Source: Burkholderiales bacterium (GTDB taxonomy: Bacteria; Pseudomonadota; Gammaproteobacteria; Burkholderiales; Burkholderiaceae). From it: DNA of 7,835 nucleotides. The stretch spans positions 1 through 7,835 of the forward strand of contig CAHJWV010000476.1 of the NCBI GenBank assembly GCA_903643055.1. The letters are read 5' to 3'. The position numbers were made by a program, and so were the translations under genes. The notes under the pieces were generated by a model. That model was not told the origin of the DNA, did no database searches, and worked only from the letters and a program-made list of their open reading frames with translations. Each line of letters starts with the position of its first letter. Position 1 is the first letter of the stretch. Shown one piece after another: positions 1 to 6,978 of this stretch.

Positions 1-1
1 G

Positions 2-1213
2 GCTCTGGCGGGCAGCGGGTTTTTTGTCATCACGTTGCTGGCGGGCGAACTCGCGGGCCGCCTGGCTCGCGAAGAACTCACCGCCAAGGGCGGGCTGGAG
101 CTGGCCCGGCAACAAGCGCAGCTGAACCGGCTGGTGATCGAAGAAATGCAAGAGGGCGTGCTGGTCGTCGATCAGCGCGGGAAGGTTCGCGCGGCCAACC
201 CGGCCGGGCGCAGCCTGTTGGTATCCGAAGGTGCGTGCGGTGAAGCGCCGTTTCAGCTGCGCGGCGTGGACTCTTGGGTGGCCTTGGTCAAGGCCGTGGA
301 GCGGGCCTTCGCCGAGGCCAGCTGGCCGGAGGCCGGGCGCGATGTCGCGCTCGAATTCGGAGCTGGCGTCACGCGGACGCTGCGGGTGCGCATGCGTTTC
401 ACGCGCCGCCGCCAATCGAAGGCGGTCGAAGAGCTGTGTGTCTTGTTCCTGGAAGACGTGCGCAGCATGCAGGCGCGCACGCGGCAGGAAAAGCTGGCGG
501 CGATGGGCCGCGTGTCGGCCGGCATTGCGCATGAAATCCGCAATCCGCTGGCGGCCATCTCGCAGGCGAATGCCTTGCTGGCCGAAGACGCCACCACCGC
601 GTCGCAACGGCAATTGACGCGCATGGTGACCGACAACGTCGAGCGGCTCAAACGCATCGTTGACGATGTGATGGAGGTGGCGCCGGGGCAGATCCAGACG
701 CCGGGCGTTATCGATGCCAGCCTGCATGTCGCGGCGGTGTGCAGCGAATGGGCGCGCACCACCGGCCTGGTATTGGGCGATCAGAGCGTGCTGCAGGTCG
801 ATGTGCCTGAAGCGTCGATGGGCGTGTCGTTTGATGCCGACCACTTGCGGCGCGTGCTCGTCAACCTGCTCGATAACGCGTACCGGCATGCCGTCCATGG
901 GCCGGGCGCAGTGACATTGAAATTGGCGCTGCAGGATGAAAACCATGCGCTCTTGAGCGTGGCCAGCAACGGCGCACCGATACCGCCGGATGTCGAGCGT
1001 TATCTGTTCGAGCCCTTCTTCTCGACCCGCAGTCGCGGCACGGGCTTGGGCCTGTATATTTGCCGTGAGCTGTGCGAGCGGTATTCCGCACGCATCGACT
1101 ACCGGCTTCGCGCCGCGACAGAGCCGAACCGCAACGAGTTCTCCGTCGCGATGCTTCGCCAACCCCTGCCAGCCCATGAGGCCTTCGAGGCCAGACTGCA
1201 TTTGACGCCATGA
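2..1213 (+). CDS. pilS: Sensor histidine kinase PilS, 3' part (5' end outside window)
   Basis: Membrane sensor kinase that autophosphorylates on His and passes the phosphate to PilR to control type IV pilin transcription. The first visible codons (ALAGSGFFVITLLAGELAG) look like the end of the last transmembrane helix; the other membrane segments lie off the window. A PAS-like stretch follows (EGVLVVDQRGKVRAANPAGR, about bases 152-211). The HisKA box is AGIAHEIRNPLAAIS with the phospho-His codon at 530-532. The HATPase domain has an N box (VNLLDNAYRHA, 860-892) and a G2 box (RGTGLGLYICRELCE, about 1034-1078). The LYICRELCE tail and the following pilR are typical of PilS. The reading frame is open to the left edge, so no start is assigned. 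The stop overlaps the pilR start by four bases (ATGA), implying translational coupling. One oddity: the usual D-x-G-x-G motif reads SNGAP (965-979). Confidence 0.95.
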   Translation, partial: ALAGSGFFVITLLAGELAGRLAREELTAKGGLELARQQAQLNRLVIEEMQEGVLVVDQRGKVRAANPAGRSLLVSEGACGEAPFQLRGVDSWVALVKAVERAFAEASWPEAGRDVALEFGAGVTRTLRVRMRFTRRRQSKAVEELCVLFLEDVRSMQARTRQEKLAAMGRVSAGIAHEIRNPLAAISQANALLAEDATTASQRQLTRMVTDNVERLKRIVDDVMEVAPGQIQTPGVIDASLHVAAVCSEWARTTGLVLGDQSVLQVDVPEASMGVSFDADHLRRVLVNLLDNAYRHAVHGPGAVTLKLALQDENHALLSVASNGAPIPPDVERYLFEPFFSTRSRGTGLGLYICRELCERYSARIDYRLRAATEPNRNEFSVAMLRQPLPAHEAFEARLHLTP

Positions 1214-2763
1214 GTTCTCCCTCTCATTTCAGTCTGCTGGTCGTTGACGACGAGCCGGATCTGCGCACGCTCTACGAACTCACCCTGCTGAGAGAGGGTT
1301 ATGACGTCGAAACCGCGGGTACGGTCGAAGACGCCTTGCTTCATCTGAAAGACCGCGTCTATAGCGCGCTGATCACCGACATGCGCCTGCCCGATGGCAC
1401 CGGGCTCGATCTGCTGCGTCGCCTCGAAGAAACCGGCCGGCGTGAAAAAGCCATCGTCATCACGGCCTACGGGTCGGCCGAAAACGCGGTTGAAGCCTTG
1501 AAGGCCGGCGCCTATGACTATCTGACCAAGCCGGTCGACTTGAAGCAGTTCCGCGCTGTTGTCGCCTCGGCCTTGGGCCGCAGCCCGGCGACGGTGCCGA
1601 CGGTCGTGCCTTCCAGCCTGCCTTCGGAGCTGGGCCCGAGCCCGGTTCGTGTCGTCGCACCGGTGGTGGCTGCGCCGGCGCCCGCAGCGCCGGTGAGTGC
1701 GGCGCTCAAGCGCATGGCCGGCAGCTCGGCGGCCATGCAGCATGTGCGCGCCCTGGTCGACAAGGTGGCGCGCAGCATGGCGCCGGTGCTGGTGAACGGC
1801 GAATCTGGAACCGGCAAAGAGCTGGTCGCACGCGCGATCCATGAAGTCAGCCCGCGAGGCGCGCAGCCGTTTGTCGCCGTCAACTGCAGCGCGATCCCGG
1901 AGCATTTGCTGGAAGCCGAGTTCTTCGGGTATCGAAAGGGCGCCTTCACCGGTGCGGCCGAAGACCGTGAAGGCTTCTTTCAAGCGGCCAATGGCGGCAC
2001 CCTGTTCCTCGATGAAATCGGTGACTTGCCGCTGGCGATGCAAAGCAAGTTGCTGCGCGCGATCCAGGAGCGCTCGGTTCGACCGGTGGGTGCGGTGAAT
2101 GAACTGCCGGTCAACGTCAGGCTGTTGAGCGCGACCCACAAAGACTTGGCTTCCGAAGTTTCGGCGGGCTTGTTCCGCCAGGATTTGTATTACCGCCTGA
2201 ACGTGATTCAGATCCGCGTGCCGCCGCTGCGTGAGCGCCTGGAAGATCTGCCGATGATTTGCGAGCGGGTGCTGGAGCGCATCGCGCGTGATGCAGGGGT
2301 GTCGCCCCCGCCACGGCTCACGCGCGAAGGCCTGCTGCATCTGAGCCATTACAGCTTTCCCGGCAACGTGCGCGAGCTGGAGAACCTGCTTCATCGCGCG
2401 GTGGCCTTGAGCGGAGGCGAGTTCATCGACGTGGCCGATCTCGGTGCGCTGGACATGGTGCTGGGCAATGGCGATGTGACGGCGCATTCCGCAGTGGCCG
2501 TGCCCGCTGCGCCGCCGATCGAGCCGGCGAAGCCGCAAGCGCCGGTGCCACCGCCGCTGCCCAGCGATCTGGCCGCGTTCCTCGACAAAGTCGAGCGTGA
2601 CGTGCTTGAGCGCGCGCTGGAACGCTACCGCTACAACCGCACGGCGGCTGGCGCGAGCCTGGGTCTGTCGCTGCGGCAGATGCGCTATCGCATGGCGCGC
2701 CTGGGCGTGCAGGTCGGCGGTGACCACGACCCGGTCGACAGTGACCGCACTGACGAGACGTGA
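1210..2763 (+). CDS. pilR: Sigma-54-dependent response regulator PilR
   Basis: NtrC-family activator that, when phosphorylated by PilS, drives RpoN-dependent transcription of pilin and related genes. The 517-residue protein has three domains. The receiver domain (about 8-122) has the acidic pair D13/D14, phospho-acceptor D57, T85 and K107. The AAA+ sigma-54 interaction domain (about 171-405) has Walker A GESGTGKE (197-204), the sigma-54 contact loop GAFTGA (244-249) and Walker B GGTLFLDEIGD (262-272). A Fis-type helix-turn-helix lies at about 464-499 (YNRTAAGASLGLSLRQMRYR). Ala/Pro/Val-rich linkers (about 125-165 and 433-458) join the domains and make it longer than the roughly 450 residues usual for PilR. 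The ATG lies inside the pilS stop (ATGA) without a clear Shine-Dalgarno, so translation is probably coupled to pilS. All residues needed for phosphorylation, ATP hydrolysis and sigma-54 contact are present. Its target promoter (pilA) is not in this window. Confidence 0.96.
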   Translation: MSSPSHFSLLVVDDEPDLRTLYELTLLREGYDVETAGTVEDALLHLKDRVYSALITDMRLPDGTGLDLLRRLEETGRREKAIVITAYGSAENAVEALKAGAYDYLTKPVDLKQFRAVVASALGRSPATVPTVVPSSLPSELGPSPVRVVAPVVAAPAPAAPVSAALKRMAGSSAAMQHVRALVDKVARSMAPVLVNGESGTGKELVARAIHEVSPRGAQPFVAVNCSAIPEHLLEAEFFGYRKGAFTGAAEDREGFFQAANGGTLFLDEIGDLPLAMQSKLLRAIQERSVRPVGAVNELPVNVRLLSATHKDLASEVSAGLFRQDLYYRLNVIQIRVPPLRERLEDLPMICERVLERIARDAGVSPPPRLTREGLLHLSHYSFPGNVRELENLLHRAVALSGGEFIDVADLGALDMVLGNGDVTAHSAVAVPAAPPIEPAKPQAPVPPPLPSDLAAFLDKVERDVLERALERYRYNRTAAGASLGLSLRQMRYRMARLGVQVGGDHDPVDSDRTDET

Positions 2764-2786
2764 GTGGCGGCGCGTGAGTGACCGTG

Positions 2787-3362
2787 ATGATCGATGACGA
2801 AGGCTGGCTGGGCAGCGCACGCCGTTGCCCGTCACCCAATTTCGGCCCACGGCCCGCAGGTACCGCGATCGATCTCGCGGTGATTCATTCGATCAGTCTG
2901 CCGCCGGGTGTTTACGGCGGTGACGGCATCGAGCGGCTCTTCACCAATCAGCTCGATTGGGATGCGCACCCGTACTACGCGCAGATCCGGGGCTTCGAGG
3001 TATCGGCGCATTTCGTCGTGCGCCGAGACGGGGCGTTGCTGCAGTTCGTGGCTTGCGATCAGCGGGCCTGGCATGCAGGTCGATCCCGCTGGCGCGGGCG
3101 CGACAACTGCAATGACTTTTCGATCGGCATCGAAGCCGAAGGCCTGGAAGGCGAGGCCTTCGAGGCGGCTCAATATGAAGTCATCGCGCAGCTGCTGAAG
3201 GCTCTGGCAACGCGCTATCCCTTGCAGTCGGTGGCCGGGCATGAGCACGTGGCGCCGGGTCGCAAGGTCGACCCTGGCGCGGGCTTCGACTGGCCTTTGC
3301 TGATGCGCTTGCTCGATTGGCCCGATGACTATTTTCCAGGCGATGTCGTCGTCAAACGCTGA
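2787..3362 (+). CDS. ampD: 1,6-anhydro-N-acetylmuramyl-L-alanine amidase AmpD
   Basis: Cytoplasmic zinc amidase that cuts the stem peptide from 1,6-anhydro-MurNAc in peptidoglycan recycling; its loss in many bacteria raises AmpC beta-lactamase through AmpR. The 191-residue product is a single Amidase_2 (N-acetylmuramoyl-L-alanine amidase) domain without signal peptide, as expected for AmpD. From the ATG at 2787 the zinc ligands are H34 (VIHSISLPPG), H152 (AGHEHVAPGRK) and D162 (KVDPG), with E116 (FSIGIEAEG) and K160 as catalytic residues. H34 and E116 coincide with enterobacterial AmpD numbering. The earliest possible start is GTG at 2778, just after an in-frame stop, and would add three residues. 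I prefer 2787 because its N terminus (MIDDEGWL) aligns with the enterobacterial MLLEEGWL. The Shine-Dalgarno is weak. It begins 23 bases after the pilR stop, so it is likely transcribed with pilSR. No AmpR or AmpC gene is in view. Confidence 0.94.
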   Translation: MIDDEGWLGSARRCPSPNFGPRPAGTAIDLAVIHSISLPPGVYGGDGIERLFTNQLDWDAHPYYAQIRGFEVSAHFVVRRDGALLQFVACDQRAWHAGRSRWRGRDNCNDFSIGIEAEGLEGEAFEAAQYEVIAQLLKALATRYPLQSVAGHEHVAPGRKVDPGAGFDWPLLMRLLDWPDDYFPGDVVVKR

Positions 3363-3566
3363 CACAGAAACGCCTGTGCTGCATCGCTGAATTCCTCCTT
3401 CGCGCACTGCGCTGCGCGGCCTCGTGCATTGGCGCGCGCTGCAGCAGAAAAACACTCGGAATGCGAGCTTGTGCGCTGCTGTTTAAGCGCGGATCTTGTG
3501 TTCATCGGGCTTGCCGTGCACCTCAAGTCTTGAAACTCGAAACCCCTTTTCCCTGCTGGGATGATG

Positions 3567-3589
3567 GATGGAGCTGTGCTAGCTCCATC
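3567..3589. repeat. Perfect 9-bp inverted repeat upstream of the NrdR boxes
   Basis: GATGGAGCT (3567-3575) and AGCTCCATC (3581-3589) are perfect reverse complements around a five-base spacer GTGCT. The element ends nine bases before the first NrdR-like box. It has no T tract after it, so it is not a normal intrinsic terminator. It could be a binding site for a second regulator or an RNA hairpin ending read-through from ampD. The symmetry is seen directly; the role is unknown. Confidence 0.6.
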
Positions 3590-3598
3590 TTCAGGTAC

Positions 3599-3614
3599 AC
3601 ACTACAGATGGTGT
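3599..3614. promoter_or_regulatory. NrdR box 1 (candidate)
   Basis: ACACTACAGATGGTGT matches the palindromic NrdR consensus ACACWATATATWGTGT at 13 of 16 positions, including both outer ACAC/GTGT ends. NrdR is the ATP-cone repressor of ribonucleotide reductase genes and usually binds two such boxes. The second box lies exactly 31 bp downstream, about three helical turns, as is typical. nrdA is the next gene. Direct evidence is the sequence match and spacing; binding is inferred. Confidence 0.85.
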
Positions 3615-3629
3615 TCGAGGTCTCTTCGG

Positions 3630-3645
3630 GCACTACAGATAGCGT
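3630..3645. promoter_or_regulatory. NrdR box 2 (candidate)
   Basis: GCACTACAGATAGCGT matches the NrdR consensus at 12 of 16 positions and repeats the ten bases CACTACAGAT of box 1 in the same orientation and 31 bp away. It is slightly weaker at both ends than box 1. The pair lies about 340 bases before the nrdA start, further than is usual, which implies a long leader or an additional promoter nearer the gene. Confidence 0.82.
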
Positions 3646-3866
3646 CTCGGTGTAGATTGGGAAGACCTCTTCATGCTATCCTCTCGCCTCAGCGACAAGC
3701 TCTCGTTCTTTGAGAAAACCGTGCTGAGCAAGACGTTGGTTTCTCTGAGAGGTCGTCATCTGAAGACTGGATTTGCACGTGCAGGGCGAGAGGTGTTTTC
3801 TCTTCGCTCGCAGTCCATCCAGCTCCTCGCTCCCGGCTCCCATTTCCCAACCGATACGAATCTGAA

Positions 3867-3893
3867 TGGCCGACCTGGTCGGCTGCTGCTTTT
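3867..3893 (+). promoter_or_regulatory. Small GC hairpin in the nrdA leader, weak terminator-like
   Basis: GCCGAC (3869-3874) and GTCGGC (3878-3883) form a six-pair stem with a CTG loop, extendable by two G-T wobble pairs. A short TTTT (3890-3893) follows seven bases later. The stem is short and the T run is poor and displaced, so it is at best an attenuator or weak terminator in the nrdA leader and may be chance. Confidence 0.3.
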
Positions 3894-3972
3894 GTCTCGT
3901 TGCATGGTTTGAATGCACGGCAATCAGCGGCATCCCAGTGGGTCTTGAACTAAAAACAAGCTGACATGACTG

Positions 3973-3980
3973 AAAGGAAG
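3973..3980 (+). promoter_or_regulatory. Ribosome binding site deciding the nrdA start
   Basis: AAAGGAAG ends three bases before the ATG at 3984, placing AGGA at a normal distance. The in-frame ATG at 3966 has no Shine-Dalgarno upstream (AAAAACAAGCTGAC), and this ribosome site would lie inside its reading frame. The start at 3984 is therefore preferred. Confidence 0.8.
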
Positions 3981-3983
3981 TCC

Positions 3984-6878
3984 ATGCAAACACTCGCCAC
4001 CTCCACTCCGAACCCCACGGCCTTGCAACGTGCGAACGCGCCAGCGGTCGCCGAGGCTTCTGCCTACCAGGGCTATCAGATCATTCGCCGCAACGGAGCG
4101 GTGGTGACGTTTGAGCCGAGCAAGATTGCCGTTGCGTTGATGAAGGCCTTTCTGGCGGTGCATGGCACGCAGGGTGCGGCATCGGCCAGCGTGCGCGAGA
4201 CGGTGGATGGATTGACCGATTCGGTGGTTCGTGCGCTGGTGCGTTCGCGCCCGGCAGGGGGCACCTTCCACATCGAAGACATTCAAGATCAGGTCGAGTT
4301 GGGTTTGATGCGCGGTGGCCACCATGAAGTGGCACGCGCCTATGTGCTGTATCGCGAGCGCCGTTCGCAAGAGCGCCTGAAGCAGGGCAATGCGCCCGCA
4401 GCGCCTGATTCGACGCTGATGGTCGTTGACCGCGGTCAGCGCGTACCGCTCGACCTGCAACGCCTGCAGACCTTGGTGGAATCGGCTTGTGCCGGCCTCG
4501 GCGCCGATGTGCGGCCCGAGCCGATCCTGATCGAGACCAAGCGCAATCTGTATGACGGCGTGCCGATCGATGAAGTGCACAAGGCAGCGATCTTGGCCGC
4601 CCGGACGCTGATCGAAAGAGACCCGAGCTACACCCGCGCGACCGCCCGGTTGCTGCTGCACACGATCCGCAAAGAAATCCTCGGCGAGGAATTGCTGCAT
4701 GCCGAGATGCACACCCGCTACGCCGATTACTTCCCGACGTACATCAAGAAGGGCGTTCAGGCTGAACTGCTGGATGAAAAGCTGCTGCAGTACGACCTGA
4801 CGAAGCTGGGCGCTGCGCTGAAGGCCGATCGCGATCTGGATTTCGACTACCTCGGTTTGCAGACGCTGTATGACCGCTACTTCCTGCACATCAACGAAAG
4901 CCGCATCGAATTGCCGCAGGCTTTCTATATGCGTGTGGCGATGGGCCTGGCGCTGAACGAGATCGATCGCGAAGCCCGCGCGATCGAGTTCTACGAAGTG
5001 CTGTCCAGCTTCGACTTCATGAGCAGCACGCCAACGCTGTTCAATGCCGGCACCCGCCGCTCGCAACTCTCCAGCTGCTACCTGACCACCGTCTCGGATG
5101 ATCTCGACGGCATCTATGAAGCGCTGAAGGAAAACGCGCTGCTGTCGAAGTTCGCTGGCGGCCTCGGCAACGACTGGACCAACGTGCGTGCGCTCGGCTC
5201 GCACATCAAGGGCACGAACGGCAAGAGCCAAGGCGTTGTGCCGTTTCTGAAGGTCGTCAACGACACCGCAGTGGCCGTCAATCAGGGTGGCAAGCGCAAG
5301 GGCGCGGTCTGCGCGTACCTGGAAACCTGGCACCTCGACATCGAAGAGTTCCTGGAACTGCGCAAGAACACCGGCGATGACCGTCGTCGCACGCACGACA
5401 TGAACACCGCGAACTGGATCCCGGACCTGTTCATGCGCCGTGTGATGGAAGGCGCCGACTGGACCTTGTTCTCGCCATCGAACTGCCCGGACCTGCATGA
5501 CAAGTTCGGCAAGGCCTTCGAGGAGGCGTACGTCGCCTACGAAGCCCGCGCCGACCGCGGCGAGATCAAGCTCTTCAAGCGCATGCCGGCCAAGGACCTG
5601 TGGCGCAAGATGCTGTCAATGCTGTTCGAGACCGGCCATCCCTGGATCACCTTCAAGGACGCCTGCAACGTGCGTTCGCCGCAGCAGCATGTGGGCGTCG
5701 TGCACTCGAGCAACCTGTGCACCGAGATCACGCTGAACACCAATGAAAGCGAGATCGCTGTCTGCAACCTCGGTTCGGTCAATCTGGTTCATCACCTGAC
5801 CACAAGCGCAGAGGGCGCGCGCATCATCGACCAGGTCAAGCTGAAGAAGACGATCTCGACGGCGATGCGCATGCTCGACAACGTGATCGACATCAACTAC
5901 TACGCTGTCAAGAAAGCGCGTGACTCCAACCTGCGCCACCGCCCGGTCGGCCTGGGGATCATGGGCTTCCAGGACGCGCTGTATGAGCTGCGCACGCCGT
6001 ATGCCTCCGATGCGGCCGTGGCGTTCGCCGATCGTTCGATGGAAGCCGTCTGCTATTACGCCTACTGGGCATCGACCGAGCTCGCGCAAGAGCGCGGCCG
6101 CTACTCCAGCTACCGCGGCTCGCTGTGGGACCGCGGCATCCTGCCGATCGACTCGATCGACCTGCTGGTCGAAGAGCGCGGCGGCTATGTCGAAGTGGAC
6201 CGCACGACCACGCTCGACTGGAACCTGCTGCGCGGCCGCATCAGCGAGCACGGCATGCGCAACTCCAACTGCGTGGCGATCGCGCCGACCGCGACCATCT
6301 CCAACATCGTGGGCGTCAGCGCTTCGATCGAACCCAACTTCGGCAACCTGTCGGTCAAGTCGAATCTGTCTGGCGAGTTCACGATCATCAACGAGTACCT
6401 CGTGCGCGACCTGAAGAAGCTCGGCCTATGGGACGACGTGATGGTGATGGACTTGAAGCATTTCGACGGTTCGCTGCGCCGCATCGACCGTGTGCCCGAA
6501 GAGCTGAAGGCCTTGTATGCCACGGCCTTCGAAGTCGAAACGCAGTGGCTGGTCGAAGCGGCAGCGCGTCGCCAGAAGTGGATCGACCAGGCGCAGTCGC
6601 TCAACATCTACATGGCCGGTGCATCGGGCAAGAAGCTCGATGAGACCTACAAACTCGCCTGGTTGCGTGGTCTGAAGACGACCTACTACCTGCGTACCGT
6701 AGGGGCGACTCATGCCGAGAAATCGACGGTGAAAGCGGGCCACATGAACTCGGTATCGAGCGGTGGTGGCTCATCGGTGAAAGCCACTGCAGCGCCTGCG
6801 CTTGCGGCGCCTTCGGAGCCTGCGACAGACATCAAGTTTTGCGCGATCGATGACCCGACATGCGAGGCTTGTCAGTGA
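3984..6878 (+). CDS. nrdA: Class Ia ribonucleoside-diphosphate reductase, alpha subunit NrdA
   Basis: Catalytic subunit of aerobic ribonucleotide reductase, turning NDPs into dNDPs with the radical supplied by NrdB. The 964-residue protein (numbered from 3984) starts with an ATP-cone (about 31-130, QIIRRNGAVVTFEPSKI). A second, degenerate cone-like segment follows (about 145-235, LMVVDRGQRVPLDLQRL), the layout known from Pseudomonas aeruginosa NrdA, which is of similar length. In the catalytic barrel, C365 (SSCYLTT) and C594 (AVCNLGS) are the redox pair. N577, C579 and E581 (SSNLCTEI) are the active-site Asn, thiyl Cys and Glu, and Y901/Y902 (KTTYYLRT) end the radical path. The C365-C579 spacing of 214 equals C225-C439 of E. 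coli. The flexible C-terminal tail carries C953, C960 and C963 (CEACQ), the likely thioredoxin/glutaredoxin-exchanging thiols. An upstream ATG at 3966 would add six residues. NrdR boxes upstream suggest dNTP-responsive repression; the ATP-cone suggests dATP inhibition. Confidence 0.97.
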   Translation: MQTLATSTPNPTALQRANAPAVAEASAYQGYQIIRRNGAVVTFEPSKIAVALMKAFLAVHGTQGAASASVRETVDGLTDSVVRALVRSRPAGGTFHIEDIQDQVELGLMRGGHHEVARAYVLYRERRSQERLKQGNAPAAPDSTLMVVDRGQRVPLDLQRLQTLVESACAGLGADVRPEPILIETKRNLYDGVPIDEVHKAAILAARTLIERDPSYTRATARLLLHTIRKEILGEELLHAEMHTRYADYFPTYIKKGVQAELLDEKLLQYDLTKLGAALKADRDLDFDYLGLQTLYDRYFLHINESRIELPQAFYMRVAMGLALNEIDREARAIEFYEVLSSFDFMSSTPTLFNAGTRRSQLSSCYLTTVSDDLDGIYEALKENALLSKFAGGLGNDWTNVRALGSHIKGTNGKSQGVVPFLKVVNDTAVAVNQGGKRKGAVCAYLETWHLDIEEFLELRKNTGDDRRRTHDMNTANWIPDLFMRRVMEGADWTLFSPSNCPDLHDKFGKAFEEAYVAYEARADRGEIKLFKRMPAKDLWRKMLSMLFETGHPWITFKDACNVRSPQQHVGVVHSSNLCTEITLNTNESEIAVCNLGSVNLVHHLTTSAEGARIIDQVKLKKTISTAMRMLDNVIDINYYAVKKARDSNLRHRPVGLGIMGFQDALYELRTPYASDAAVAFADRSMEAVCYYAYWASTELAQERGRYSSYRGSLWDRGILPIDSIDLLVEERGGYVEVDRTTTLDWNLLRGRISEHGMRNSNCVAIAPTATISNIVGVSASIEPNFGNLSVKSNLSGEFTIINEYLVRDLKKLGLWDDVMVMDLKHFDGSLRRIDRVPEELKALYATAFEVETQWLVEAAARRQKWIDQAQSLNIYMAGASGKKLDETYKLAWLRGLKTTYYLRTVGATHAEKSTVKAGHMNSVSSGGGSSVKATAAPALAAPSEPATDIKFCAIDDPTCEACQ

Positions 6879-6901
6879 GCGTCATGCAGCGTTGAACGCA
6901 T

Positions 6902-6952
6902 GCTGTTGACTGTGTTGATCGAGCTTGAAAATCGATGCGACACAGCAACAGC
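6902..6952 (+). promoter_or_regulatory. Long imperfect stem-loop between nrdA and nrdB
   Basis: Transcribed RNA can form a stem of about 20 pairs. GCTGTTG (6902-6908) pairs with CAACAGC (6946-6952), CTGTGT (6910-6915) with ACACAG (6940-6945), and ATCGA (6918-6922) with TCGAT (6932-6936). T6916-G6939 and G6917-C6938 fill the inner gap, leaving bulges at A6909 and G6937. The loop is nine bases, 6923-6931. It starts 23 bases after the nrdA stop. No T tract follows (GAAGCGGTCGC), so it is not a plain terminator. An mRNA-stabilising or processing element that sets the NrdA:NrdB ratio is one reading; a Rho-related or protein-binding role is another. The structure is seen; the role is inferred. Confidence 0.6.
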
Positions 6953-6978
6953 GAAGCGGTCGCGATGTCAATAAGTGC

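Larger units (their letters stand above)
3363..3983. other. Non-coding region between ampD and nrdA (control region and leader)
   Basis: About 620 bases with no convincing gene. The first 200 bases after ampD show only short inverted repeats (CACAG/CTGTG at 3363-3378, GCGCT/AGCGC at 3473-3490). None is followed by a T tract, so no ampD terminator can be named. The centre holds a 9-bp inverted repeat and two NrdR-like boxes, listed separately. The last 340 bases form a long, comparatively AT-rich leader before nrdA. I found no good -35/-10 pair around the NrdR boxes. A 79-codon open frame at 3673-3912 has a GGGAAG eight bases before its ATG. Its codons (cta, tct, ttt, gga, aga) do not resemble the GC-ending codons of the neighbouring genes, so I do not call it. 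Confidence 0.7.

Noticed and set aside
1099..2850. 583-codon open frame on the minus strand opposite pilR
   Set aside because: It lies antisense to a gene with all PilR motifs. Its product is rich in Arg, His and Gln with no recognisable domain, as expected of a shadow frame in high-GC DNA.
3473..3490. GCGCT/AGCGC inverted repeat as an ampD terminator
   Set aside because: The stem is only five pairs and is followed by GGATCTTG, without a T tract.
3329..3526. Minus-strand open frames near the ampD 3' end
   Set aside because: They overlap ampD or low-information intergenic sequence, show no domain, and have no convincing start.
3530..3565. TTGAAA with GATGAT as an nrdA promoter
   Set aside because: The spacing is 24 bases, too long for a sigma-70 promoter.
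3673..3912. 79-codon open frame in the nrdA leader with a GGGAAG before its ATG
   Set aside because: Codon use is unlike the neighbours, no domain or conservation can be seen, and it overlaps a likely regulatory leader. It could be a leader peptide, but there is no positive evidence beyond the possible ribosome site.
3646..3983. Cobalamin riboswitch in the nrdA leader
   Set aside because: No B12-box sequence or matching layout was seen, and the leader is short for a full cobalamin riboswitch with its expression platform.
3924..5498. 524-codon open frame on the minus strand opposite nrdA
   Set aside because: It mirrors the conserved NrdA coding region; the composition is that of a shadow frame and no motif or ribosome site supports it.
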